Shown here in pieces: positions 1-12,400 of a stretch of 64,000 nt of DNA. The notes under the pieces are model-generated. The model saw only the letters and a list, made by a program, of their open reading frames with translations. It was not told the DNA's origin and searched no databases. Both the position numbers and the translations under genes were made by a program. How positions within the stretch are numbered: the stretch's first letter is position 1; the number at the start of each line of letters is the position of its first letter. The stretch comes from Aristolochia californica (lineage: Eukaryota > Streptophyta > Magnoliopsida > Piperales > Aristolochiaceae): assembly GCA_029961685.1 (NCBI GenBank), contig JARWKL010000012.1, positions 22,057,227 through 22,121,226 of the forward strand, read 5' to 3'.

Positions 1-2487
1 CCCAGTTCGCAATGACACTCAAACAGAGAACCCACTTTGAAAATTTTACTTATTTTCCTTGTAGACGGAGATAAGTGAGAGGGGAGGAGAATCAAGTCAA
101 AGCGTCTCTCTCAACCCGATAATTTTTTCTCTCTAATCAAATTCTGGCATCAACATCTGGGTCATTCAATCAAGAAATCTTCATGCTTGTCTTCCTATCA
201 GCTCCTGCCAGCCAACTCCGACAATGCTGCCAACCTTTCACCACAAAAATCCAAAGAAACATGAAAGAAGAAAGAAAAAAAACATACCCTACGACATGGA
301 TTGCCTACCTTGGTTTATTTTTATCATCCACCTCTGACATCCGCTTCTTCTTGGAATCTGAAATACAATAATCTGCATCTTGAAAAACTAAAATAGTGGG
401 CCCAATCTGGTGAGGAAAACAGGAACTTTTTTAACTCCATTGGCTGCAGTAAGCTTGAAGAGACCGACAGTGAAACTTGAAACCGTGAGATAGAATTTCT
501 GGTCGCAGCGGCCCTAAAATACTTCACCTCTGTTCTTTAAAAAGAAAGAAACTTGATGAAATACCTAATCTAATGCCGGCGCATTCACGTGCTTATTGAA
601 TCACAGCAAATCCACCTTGGGAAGCGAAAACTTCAATCCTTTTTTATTGTGAAGCACAAGCATGGCGCTTCATCCTCTCTCTGCTAGCATTTCCCGTCTC
701 TGGCCCTAGCCTGTTTCCTTTGTTTTCTTTGCCTTTATCACTGTTATGGTGAGTAATTTTTAAAACGCTGATATTTCTGGGTCTATTTCACTGTGTTATC
801 AAATTTAGAGCAGACCGAACCAGCTAACGGAACTGGGTCAATCGCACCAGTCTCTACTGGACTCAGAAATAAGCTAAAATCAGGCAGATTAAGTAGGCCA
901 GATTTTATGGTTCCAGAGGAATTTCCTCACTTGAAGGGGGAGAAGAAGGACCATAATGAAGGGGAGCGGGAGAGGAACCATTTTTCTTCTTATCACCTAC
1001 CTTTTGTCCAAATTCCAATCAATGAAAGGGAGAGCCAGGTCCCAGGATACTTCCATTGTCTTTATTGTAAGGGAGTTCAGAAGAGGTTTTCTCTCTAGGA
1101 CCAGAATTTTTTGAGTATTTCGTGCAAGAGATTATTTTCCACTGCACAACCAACAGGGGAGAGGACTGTAGTACAGAACCTTCGCACGACAAAGGGGAGA
1201 GTAAGGATCCCTCTTTCTGCCAACAAACGAAAAGGCCCTTGCTAGTATTTCTCTACTGTGTAGGGAGAATTCTCTTCTAGAAAAATATCCACACAGTAGG
1301 TAGCACCAAGGCCCCTCTCCGGCATACAAAACAAAAGGGGTGAGGGGAATGGCAGCCCCTCCATCAATAACAGGTCAACTAACAATAATACCCAGTTGAG
1401 ACAGATTCAATCAAACTTTCCAGGTTTTATAACATCGGTCGTCACGGTTTGAAATTGATTTATGAGCCACCAAAAATGACAGTACTGAAAACGAATGGGG
1501 AAGATCAGTGGTGCTCCTATGGGAAGAAGACAGCTTATTTTAAAACGCTAACAGATTATAGATAGGATTGGAATTTGGAAGTTTGTAAAATTTGCCATAA
1601 TGCTGCAGTTTATAAATGTCAAAGAAAGCTCGGTGGTTTTCCTGTCTTACTCCGGTAGCAAATTGCCTCTCGAGTGGTGGACACTTTGGAAAACGATGGG
1701 TTTGTCTCAGGAGTGAATACTTAATATCCAGTGGAGTGGCGGGCTCCAGAGCTGAAAGGAATTGCCGGCCGATGCGACTCCCGTCGAACCAAAACGGTTG
1801 ATAGATTTCTTAGATTCAGAAAATTATTCAAATTTGTCTCTCTTTCTTTGTCTTTCTTCCCTCACTTTCCTTTCACTCCCATCATGCAAGCACCCGCTGT
1901 TCATTTCTTAATAAGTTAGATTCCAATAATTTAGGTCATGTTAGTAAGGGTAGAAGTGAATTACTTAGCAATTGCACTTTCTCTCCTTCTTATAAAAAAC
2001 CCAAGTGAAGGTCTAATTTCTCCTCAGGGTGACTGAATACACAAAACTAAAAAGGTATTTTCACTAGGTAAAGTAGATTACACTCTAATTAATTTTTAAT
2101 TATTCACTTTCACTCTCACTAGGTAATCTACTTTCAAAGTGCACTAACCTAGGGCTACAACAACTTCACATATTTCATACTCTTAGGCCACAAACAACTC
2201 TTTCGGTTTTTAAACAATTTTCCCAAATTTTAGATTAGTCGGCTTCGGTCAATTGACGACTGAAAAGAATTTGGATAATTTTTCGTAGAACTTGTAGCAC
2301 TGGTTTTATGAGGTTCAATCTTCCTATCATTTGATAATAAGTTCTATTTACATCCCTCTATTATTTTTTATGTATAGTTCAAATTTTTTTAACTCAATGA
2401 ATTTTTTGGTTAACAAAATTTCCCATAAAATTAAGATTGATTTTTAAATTTATGTGATTATTCACATTAGGGGAAAAATAAAATAAT
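1..2487. other. No recognised gene; anonymous sequence
   Basis: I see no recognisable gene here. Short open frames exist (for example 793-1098 on +, about 100 codons, rich in Glu, Lys and Arg), but none has a family motif or convincing splice structure. A small hairpin is visible at about 1254-1298, where CTACTGTGT is followed by its complement ACACAGTAG about 25 bases on. From 1920 onward the sequence turns AT-rich. Nothing indicates function. Confidence 0.4.
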
Positions 2488-2807
2488 TGTTAGAGTCTCT
2501 GTTTTTCGCACCTAATAGACTAGTCTTTTAGGTTGTATTGGCCAACCTCTTGACATGGTATCAGAGCTAGGCGTCCACGTTCCGCGTTTGAATCCTGGAG
2601 TGCAGCGGTCAGAACCTGGGAACATGGGTGTCAGAGTGGTTTCGTCCACTTTTGTTAGAGTCTCTGTTTTCCGCACCTAACAAATTAGTTTTTTGGGTTG
2701 TATTGGTTAGGCGTCTAACTCAGAACTCTGAAGTTAAGCGAGTTTGGACGAGAGTAATACTAGGATGGGTGACCTCTTGGAAGTCCCTATTCCCTAGGCG
2801 TTTGACA
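2488..2807 (+). mobile_element. Cassandra-type TRIM (miniature LTR retrotransposon)
   Basis: Two direct repeats begin TGTTAGAGTCTCTG (at 2488 and 2653) and both end in TTGACA (at 2555 and 2807). The first is followed at once by TGGTATCAGAGC (2556-2567), the usual primer site for initiator tRNA-Met. The element is flanked by a perfect 5-bp duplication ATAAT (2483-2487 and 2808-2812). The right LTR (155 bp) holds a 5S rRNA-like stretch; the left one (68 bp) lacks it, so the two LTRs are unequal. There is no coding capacity, as is normal for TRIMs, which depend on proteins of other elements. LTRs with 5S sequence are the defining trait of the Cassandra family. Confidence 0.88.
2717..2789 (+). 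other. 5S rRNA-derived segment inside the TRIM LTR
   Basis: This stretch reads like the second half of plant 5S rRNA: a CAGAACTCTGAAGTTAAGCG block, then GAGAGTAATACTAGGATGGG, then GTGACCTC. It covers the internal RNA polymerase III promoter region of 5S genes with several substitutions. It lies within the right LTR of the TRIM and lacks the 5' part of 5S, so it is not a functional 5S gene. Confidence 0.85.
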
Positions 2808-2812
2808 ATAAT

Positions 2813-3803
2813 AAGAGCATGTTTCGAATCCATAGAAAAAAAAATAAAAATAGGAGAAAAAGTTATTTTGAGAAAAAAGAAAATCATTCTCTGTTAATTA
2901 ATAATTATTCTCTTACAAAATGATGGAATTTGGAAAGAAATTTGTATAAAAATAAAAAACAATATAAAATTAGTTTAAACCGGAAAATAAAACTCAAAAA
3001 CTTAAGTCATGAAAAAGTAAATATAAGGAATTGGAAAGATAAATAATTAAATAGAAAAGTAAAAATTTACTCATAAAATAATTTAAAAAGAATAAAAAGA
3101 GAATAAAAAAGTAAATATAAAAAAGAGAAAAAATTTAAATTTAAATAGAAAATAAAATATAAAGAACTTAATAAAAATTAAATAATTAAAAAAATATAAT
3201 AGAAAGTTATATAGTAATTTATATTTTAAAAATAATTAAAAATATTTAAAATATTTTGTATAGTAAATAATAAATAAAATAAAAGTTTAAAAGTTAAATT
3301 AGTTTAACCAAGTTTGAGCCCGAACTCAAACCGGGTTTGAGCTCCAATCGACATTTAAAACTACAAAAAAATTATAAAACTAAATAAAGAGAATATTGTG
3401 ATGACCTTGGTAACATTGAACTACAATGTATCATAGAGGAGTCCAAGAATTTGGAATGGAACATACTAATGTATAATAACCAACTTAATAAACTTAAAAG
3501 AAAGAACAAACACCTCCATCAATAGCGTTTATTCCATTGGCAAACAACAACATTAGATGTTGAGGGACCCAAAAGAGTTAAGCGATCGTCTTTGAGGTTT
3601 AAGGTAAATAAGAGTAATTATCATCCAACCAAAGAGGGAATTGACGAGAGCAATTAGAGCAAAGGGTATTTTTGTAAAAAAATATATGCTAACAAGTCAG
3701 CTCACGAGCTAACAACCCAAATTTTTCTTGTTATACTTAACGAGCCTTATTTCAAGTTTTAGCTAGAATGATTTGGCTTGGTGCCACCCCTAATCGTCAC
3801 ATC
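2813..3803. other. AT-rich intergenic DNA with a terminal repeat relic
   Basis: The stretch is extremely AT-rich, with long runs of A plus short words such as AAATAAAA, and carries no gene I can recognise. At 3783-3791 the motif GCCACCCCTA matches the inverted end of the element that starts at 3804, and 3302-3350 carries GAGCCCGAACTC-like words. This may be the right end of a second, older copy of the same transposon family. Confidence 0.4.
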
Positions 3804-6185
3804 TAGGGGTGGCTTCGAACTGAGCCGGTTCGCGAGCCGGCTCGGTTCAATTCGTCATTCATCAAGCTCGAGCCGAGCTCGAGCACCGAAATCGGCTCGT
3901 TTACCTTAACGAGCCGAGCTCGACCGAAGCTAGGTTCGGTTCGTCGGCTCACGAGCCGGCTCGAAATGAGTCGGATCAGTATGAATCGATAACGGGATCG
4001 CGAGCGAGCGGGGGAGCGGGAGCGAGAGCGAGGGGGGGAAATTTTTCCTCCCCCCTCGTCACCGCCGACCCCTCCCATCGGTTGTTGTTGCCGCCGTCGT
4101 AGCTGTTCGCCGGCGTCTATACCGCCGTCGCAGTTGCTCGCCGGCCGCCTCTGTGGCCGTACGTTCGATTTCTTCCTCTCCTCGTCGTCGCCTCTGTTTC
4201 CGTCGCCGCCGCTTCCGTCGTGGTCGTCATCCTCGATGATAGGTCCTCCCCGACGCCGTAACCCCCTTCCCTCTGCGTCGTCTCGGCAGAAAACCAAAAC
4301 AGGGGAGAAATAATCTCTCCCTTCCTCGCGAGAAGATGATCTCGCACGTGTGAGATCATAAAATAATAAAAAAAGAATTTATAGAAATAATTTTCTATAA
4401 ACTATTAGTGTCTCATGTTTTTTTAAACATTTTTCTAATTGAAATTTTTTATTAAAAATCATATAATTTTCTAAGTAAGATTTTTCGTACCAAGATGGGG
4501 TAGAAAACTGTATAGAAAATTTTTGAATAAGTATTTAACAATTGATACTGTAATACTTTTAGCATGAGGCAATTTTCATTGCAATTTTGTGTTTGATATT
4601 TTATTCAATTAAAAATTTATCGATAAGTATAATAATATATTAGATTGATTATTAATTTTTATTTATTTCCCTAGAAGAGACAATAAAAGGTCCATTTAAC
4701 TTTTCTAAGAAAATTTTAAAATATTTCCTGTAATTTTCTAATAAGTCACTAATAGTAATAAGATTTTATTTAAAGGTTTTTTTGGGAATATGTGTCATAG
4801 GAAAAATATTTTTAGTTTTTCCTAGAATATAAATTTTTATCTAGGGGCACTAAGGAGGCCATAATAAATTATGGCCAGATTCAAAAATTACAAAACAAGC
4901 TAGACAACAATTGGAGTAACAAATATTAATATTGGTGCATTTTAATCCATTATTGAAATTCAATCCTGAACCTCCCTTATCATTATATTTTTTTAAAAAT
5001 GTATGCATAATTTTATATATAATTTATTCAAAGCCACCCGTACGTGCGAGATCATAAACAAGAAAAAAAAACTCTTTGTCCCTTCCTCATGGCTCTTAAA
5101 TAAATTGAAAAGATATTTTAGTAGAAATACGTTTCTAGAGACTATTAGTGGTTTTTTCAATAAATATTGAAAAGACATTTTTAATAGAAATATAGGGACC
5201 ATTAGTGCCTCATATTTTTTCAAAATATTTTTCTAATTATAAATTCTTTTTAAAAAATCATATAATTTTTCAAGTAAGATTTTCTTGCAAAGATGGGTTA
5301 GAAAACCATATAGAAAATTTTTGAATAAGTATTTGATAGTTGATGATATAATACTTTGAGCATGAGGCAATTTTCATAGCAATTTTGTGTTTGACATTTT
5401 ATGTGATTAAAAATTTATCGATAAGTATAATAATATATTAGATTAATTATTACTTTTTATTTATTTCCTTAGAAAAGGCAATAAGAGGTCCATTTAACTT
5501 TCCTAAGAAAAATTTAAAATATTTCTTGTAATTTTCTAGTAAATCTGTAATAGTAATAGGATTTTATTTAAAGGATTTATAGTTTTTATTTGGGTGATTG
5601 TAAATTGATAGTGATATTTTATTTTATTTTGTTGTGTTTGATTATTGTATAGAGTTTATTTATAATGTTATGCAATGTATGGAGTGTTTAGATTATTTTA
5701 TAGAGTGTATAAACAATTTCATGAAGTGTTTATGGAATGTATAGACAATTTTATGGAGTATTTATGGAGTGTTTATGCAGGTATTATGTATATTGATTAT
5801 GCCCAATTTTAAGTAGAGGTCATGCCGAATTTTATACAAGTATTATATATATAGATTATGCTCAATTTTAAGTAGAGGTTATGCCCAATCTTATACACAT
5901 ATTATATATATAAGTTATGCCCAATTTTATGTAAAGGTCATGCCTAATTTTATGTAAAATGTATGTATAATTTTATATACATTTTATTCGATATATATTT
6001 TTTGAAAAGTTTTAAATGTTTGTTGAGGCTCGAGTTCGGCTCGAAGCTCGGCTCGAACTCATTAGGCTCGAGCTCGATAACAATTTTAGGCTCGAGACGA
6101 GGCTCGGCTCGAAGCGAAATATTTAAATCAAACTCGACTCAAATATAAGTAGGTTCGGGCTTGGCTCGGCTCGATGCCACCCCTA
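3804..6185. mobile_element. hAT-like non-autonomous DNA transposon
   Basis: The left end reads TAGGGGTGGC and continues with many copies of GAGCC/GGCTCG words. The right end (about 6010-6185) has the inverted version and closes GCCACCCCTA at 6185. Such TAGGGGTGGC termini with subterminal GAGCTCG repeats are typical of plant hAT elements. The flanking 8-mers (3796-3803 and 6187-6194) agree at 6 of 8 positions if one base is skipped, so the target duplication is weak. Inside there are no transposase motifs, a GC-rich part (3990-4340) and a large direct duplication. It is probably an old non-autonomous copy; a composite of two insertions is also possible. Confidence 0.55.
4338..5583. repeat. Direct duplication of an AT-rich block
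   Basis: The block at about 4338-4790 recurs at about 5040-5583. Shared words run in the same order: GAGATCATAAA, ACTATTAGTG, AAAATCATATAATTTT, GAATAAGTATTT, GCATGAGGCAATTTTCAT, TTATCGATAAGTATAATAAT, and AGGTCCATTTAACTTT. Copies differ by many substitutions and one short insertion, so the duplication is old. It lies inside the hAT-like element. Confidence 0.8.
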
Positions 6186-6470
6186 CTTGACATCCTCGTA
6201 AATCTGACCGTCTCAATCTCATTTTATATGTTTACTCCACTGGAAATTTTGCTGCTGATCGGTTGGGTGGATTGCTTCCTCTCATGGGCTGAATTTTACA
6301 ATCCATTAACATTCCAGACCGAAGCCCATGCTGTGCAACCTGCAGTGTGCACCGTCACCCTGCAACAGTGCAAGACCTGTCTCTTCTACACTCAGTTTGC
6401 TTTTACTGGTGTTCTGGTCAGTTCGAGCTCTCGACCGCGAATCCATTTACGGGGCGGTTCTCTCACTATA

Positions 6471-9400
6471 ATGGCATCAAAGCCTCAATCATCTATCGTT
6501 TTCTCTCCTTCTTGCTCTCTCCAACGCTCTCTCCTCACTGTCGCAGCACTGACTCTTATCACCTTCACCTTTTTTTCCCTTAAATCCCTCCATTTTTCTC
6601 GCCCATATCAGTCAGATCTCACACGAATTTCGACTCAGGTTAGTTCCTTTTTCTTTTCTATTTGATTCAGCAGCTTCTGCTCCGTATATGTGGTTTCTTA
6701 CCCAAGGTTCTAATCTAAAGGTCGCTCTAGATCAAGCTGCAGAAGATGGGGATACCTTCTCCTCTGTTTATCACTATCCAGAGGTCTTCAAGAGGAACTA
6801 TGCATACATGGAGAAACATTTTAAGGTTTATATATATCCGGATGGAGATCCGAACACTTTCTTTCAGACGCCGAGGAAGCTGACGGGGAAATATGCTAGC
6901 GAAGGCTACTTCTTTCAGAACATTAGGGAGAGTGTATTTCGGACGGAGGACCCAGATCGGGCGGATCTTTTCTTCATCCCTATTTCCTGTCACAAAATGC
7001 GTGGCAAAGTAGGTCTCCACATCTTCGAACATAGCTTTTTTTAGAAAAAAAATATTCAAATGTTAGAACGTAGCTATTTGCGGGTCATCTAGTTATTTTA
7101 ACTAATAAGAAATGTTTATTTCTTTTATCAGATTTTACTTCAGTTTTGTCGTGTTCAGCTTGAGTATAACTAGGCTTGTACTTTTGAGTTCCACTATCGA
7201 GTATTTAAATTTATAAAATGTATGCAAATATTGGTGTGAGAGACGGTACTACTAGCTCTGAATTCGTATCAATTTTGTTCTTACCAGCCATTGCAAGAGT
7301 TGACTGGTGATCTCACATTAATGCATTTGAGCATAGAGTCCATCCGTTTAAACTGTAGTTTGTGTCTTTAAATTGCCAACTTGTGGAGAAAAAGTGAAGC
7401 TGCATTGTTTGTATGAATCCTTCCACCATCAAACCAGCAGTATACAAGACTGACTGTCTTAAATCTGCTGTTGAGAAAAGCAAGATTTTTATCAGTCTCT
7501 CCTATGATAGTAGATCTTATTTGCTCTCTGAAAGTTAATTCCCAATCTTAAAGCAATGTGGTGCATAAATAGAAATGCAATTTTACTCGATACAGTATGA
7601 TTCAACATATTATTAATTGAGATAATTACAATCTGATATCGGAGCATATTCTTCTTTATGAATAGAAGTGTACGGTGGCCAATAGTGCTAGTTTTGAACT
7701 ATGAAAAGGGCACATTTATATTATGAATACAGTATTATTTTCGTTGCTCTGAAAAAGAAAAGTATATTTAACATATTGTCCTAATTGAAGCATATTGACT
7801 ATATTCCTTTTGATAAAGTTAGAAGCATTTAAATCTATTTAAAAGGAAAATTGAAATTGTTAATAGATATAGTTGGAAAAGCTAGTAGCATGCTTAGTTT
7901 GGTTAGTTTTAAGTGATCCATATTTTCTATCTCATTTATGTTTTGGTGCTTCACACTGTCTTCAGGGCACATCTTATGAGAACATGACCATAATTGTGAA
8001 GGATTATGTCGAGGGTTTAATAGCCAAATACCCATTTTGGAACAGGACGTTGGGTGCTGACCACTTTTTTGTTACTTGTCATGATGTCGGTGTTAGGGCC
8101 ACAGAAGGACTAGAATTTCTTGTGAAGAATTCAATTCGAGTTGTATGTTCACCAAGCTATGATGTTGGATACATCCCACACAAGGATGTTGCCCTCCCTC
8201 AAGTATTGCAGCCCTTTGCTTTGCCAGCTGGAGGAAATGACGTAGAAAACAGGTCAATGAATGTCTATTATTTTATTGGCATAATTCAGATATTTTTTTT
8301 GATGATTGCTTGGATTGTGCTCATTTTTATGGATATAACATGGCATGTACTAGTATCAAGATCATGAGCAATTAACTCATTACTCTATTTCTAATTTGTG
8401 TACAATCATTTGTCAGATACCTAGTATTTTGCACCTGATATCATTCAGAGATGTTGCTCTGTCTTGACTTAGTTCGATGTTCAGGTGCTGTTACATCTTT
8501 CTCAATGAGTAACATGTTGCTAAATATGAGAACAAATATCTTACAGGACAACACTTGGCTTTTGGGCTGGTCATCGCAATTCAAAGATAAGAGTCATCTT
8601 AGCACGTGTGTGGGAGAATGACACTGAACTTGCTATAAGCAATAACAGAATAAGTAGAGCTACAGGGGAGTTAGTTTATCAAAAGCAGTTTTATCGGTCT
8701 AAATTTTGTATATGCCCTGGTGGTTCACAAGTCAATAGTGCCCGACCTGCAGACTCAATCCACTATGGATGCATCCCTGGTGAGTGATTTTATCTCTACA
8801 CATTTTTTATATGTTATGGATGATGAAGTGGACATAAAACCTGCTAATGATGGTATGCAAATACATGGGTAAGAATTTGTCTAATTCACGTGTCTATATT
8901 TATGACTGAAAAAAGTGAAGATTGAGGAAGAGATGGAGAGAGAATGAGAAAGAGAGAAGAGAGAAAGGGTAGAAGCTCTTGAATAAGCTGCGTTGGGGGG
9001 TCATGCACGACCCCCATCTCCATTTAATTAAGAGGATTAGAATAGTTGCAAAATGCCCCTCATTTATACTTAATGACTTAACTCCTTATATCTCCCATTC
9101 TACATATCCTATGTGCATGAAACTAGAACCATAAGCATAATTAAATATACAAAACAAGATAACATAGAAATATAATGATGAGATGAAATGACCAAAATGC
9201 TCTTGGGCTGATTTTCCCACACTCCCCCTCAAGCTGGGGCATATATATCTACAAGGCCCAGTTTGTCATAGAAGTTCACAAATTCATGCTTTCTTAAGGC
9301 CATAGTGAGATCTCCAAGTTGATCTCCAGATTGAACAAATGGGGTGACTACGTCCTTTTTTTTTTTCCTGAATAAAATGACAATTCACGTCTATGTGTTT

Positions 9401-12400
9401 GTCCTCTCATAAAAAACTGGATTACTGGCAATACCTGGTTGTCACAAAACATAGTCATAGGTTCATTCTGATAGAAAGCTAAATCCAGTGAGGTAGATCT
9501 CACCCACATTAGCTCACTAACAATGTGAGCCATTACCCTATATTCTGCTTCAACATTGGATTGAGCCACTATATTCTGCTTCAACATTGGATCAAGCCAC
9601 CATATTCTGCTTTTTACTCTTCCAATTGATTAAGTTGTCACCCAGAAAAACACAATAGCCAGAGTTGACTTCTTATCCAGTTTGGAACCAACAAAATCAG
9701 CATAAGAGAAAACGTCAATTTTCAAATGATCAATAGGTTTAAAGAAAAGACCCTTTCCTAGTGCCCTTTTAAATTATTTCAAGATTCTTTAAACTGCTTC
9801 AAGGTGGACCCTACGTGGATGCTCCATAAATTGGCTCACTACACTCATTGCAAATGAGATCACTAGTTTGAGTAATTGTTGCATATATGAGTTTGCTCAC
9901 TAATCTCTGATACATTGTCTTGTCATTCAGTTCTACATTCTGATCGTCATGGAGATCATGACCAACTTTCATCGGGGTATCAACCGATCTGGCTCCCAAA
10001 TGTCCATATTTTTGTGACATATCTGTTATATATTTCTACTGTGTCAATACTAGCCCTTCCTTACTTCTTCCCACTTCAATCCCTAGAAAATATTTCAATA
10101 ACCTAGATCTTTAGTCTGAAAATGTCTTGCTAAGCGGGACTTCACTTCTTCAATGCCAAAAATATCATTGCCAAACAGTATAATGTCATCTACATACACC
10201 AACAATACTATAACCTCAGATGGTCTCTTTAGTACAAATAAGGAGTGGTCACAATGGCTTCTAGAGAATCCCATAGACATCACCGCTTACCTAAAATTTT
10301 CATTCCATGCCCCGTGGATTCTGTTTTAAGTCATAAATAGTTTTCTTGAGTCTACATATTTTATGCATCCCCCCTTGAGCAACATACCCCAGAGGTTGCT
10401 CCATACAAATTTTTTCTTCTAGATTATCGTACAAGAAAGCATTTTTTATATCTAGTTGACTCAATGACCATCCCTCATTCACTGCAATGGACACCAAAAT
10501 AAGGATAAATGATAATCGAGCAACAAAAGAAAAAGGTCTCAAAAACATCAACACCATAAGGCTGTGTGTAACCTGTAGCCACCAATCGAGTCTTATACTT
10601 CTCAATGGATCCATCTACCTATATTTCACTGTATACACCCATCTGCAGCCACCTACTACAACCCTTGGAGGTAAATCACAAAATTGCCAGGTTCCTCGAT
10701 CTAACAATGCTTCCATCTCAACATCCATGGCCTACTTCCATTGGGGAGAAGAGAGAGTATCCTACACTGAAGAAGGAATAGTGCAAGCAGATAAACAAGG
10801 CAAACCTTTTGTAGCTGTCAGACAATGAATTAAAGGAAACAAAATGAGATAACGGATAACGAGTACCTTTTGTGACACCCTTCCGAAGTGCAATAGGAAG
10901 GGGTAAGTCACTTACCTCAGGATCCTTAGACGAATTAGAGTCATGGCCCGATATGAGAGAGGAGTTTGGAGATTGAGAAGGGGGCGCCTGCCGACGCTGA
11001 TACACATGCGATGGCTTTTCAATAGTGGCATTTGGTGCAGGTTGAATGCAATCATCAACCGGAAGAGGGATAACTGATCCAAGATCTAAATAAGTAGATG
11101 GTACAATCTCTAAAGAAGTCAACTCAAAGAAAAGAGTATCCTAAAAAATGTAACATCAACAAATACAAAAGTTTTTCTAGTAGATTAACAAAAACACTTC
11201 CATCCCTTATGTGTTCGAGAATACCCTAAAAAGACACTTGGCGGCATGATGAGATAATTTATCTTTGGATGGTTTCAAAAATGAGCAAAATATATACAAC
11301 CAAACACATGAGGAGACAAAGGAAACAAATGGAAGGCAACAAGACTTGAATAGGAATTTTACCTTCAAGAACTGAAGAAGGCATCCTGTTTATAAAAAAC
11401 AAGCAGTAAGAACAACATCACCTCAATATGATTTTGGGACATCCATATGGATCATCATAGTACAAACAACTTCAAGCAAATGATGGTTTTTATGCTCAAC
11501 TATTCCTTTTTGTTGAAGAGTAAATACTCAAGAAATTTAATGAATAATCCATTGACTTTGACAGGAAGCATCGAGTTTGTGATTCATACATTAAAGACCA
11601 TTGTCAGTACACAAAATATGGATTGAAGCAGCAAATTGATTCTTTAATTCATTATAAAAAATTTGCAATAGATCAAAAGCTTCAGACTTCTCCCTAAGGA
11701 GATAAATCCAAATGCACCTACTAAAATCATCAATAAACGAAATGAAGTACCCATAACCAAACAAACTAGTTACATAACAAGGAGCCTAGACATCTTAGTG
11801 GACAATCTCAAATAATTGACTGGTCTTATGATGTGAGACTGGAAACGAACTTCAGTAATGTTTGCCTAGTTGACACGACTCGTACTAAAAAGAAAGGCTG
11901 GAAGGAAATTCTAAAAATACTTAAATTAGTTTTGTTGGCAATGGATGACCTAATCTCAAATGCCATTGTAGAGATGAAACTGTGGAGTGTGTAGTGCATT
12001 TAGAGTATTATCTGGCAAGAAGCTCTCCAAATAATACAGTTTGCCTCTCTCATGAGCGGAACCAATTGTCCTCTTCATCACGAGATCCTGAAAGACACAA
12101 TGAGTAGGATAGAATGTCAAGGACCAATTCATAGATTTAGCTAATTGACTGACAGACAATAGATTCAATGAAAATTTAGGAACAAGTAATGTCGATCGAG
12201 GGTATAAAAAAGACGGAAGAGTGACAGTACCAACTCCTTGAATTGTGGAAACATACCCATCAGCTAGATTAACATTCTTGATACTCAAGGACTCCTTCAG
12301 GTCAGAAAACAGAGACAACATACTTGACATACATGTAGTGGCTCCTTAGTCAAGAAGCCATGTAGATGAAGGACACACATGAAAAGCAGACATACCTGAG

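Noticed and set aside
1132..1329. Possible miRNA-type hairpin
   Set aside because: Only a 9-bp perfect stem with a long loop was found, too short for a precursor.
2556..2640. Possible tRNA gene after TGGTATCAGAGC
   Set aside because: The motif is the primer site of the TRIM; the sequence after it does not fold as a cloverleaf on inspection.
2700..2800. A functional 5S rRNA gene
   Set aside because: The 5' portion is missing and the segment sits inside an LTR with a perfect target duplication around the element.
3803..4297. Long minus-strand frame with Arg/Ser-rich translation
   Set aside because: It lies in low-complexity CG-rich DNA inside a hAT-like element; the other frames are open too and there is no family motif.
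6174..6665. 163-codon frame before the GT47 gene
   Set aside because: It starts in the transposon end and only overlaps exon 1 of the GT47 gene in the same frame; the ATG at 6471 fits the family better.
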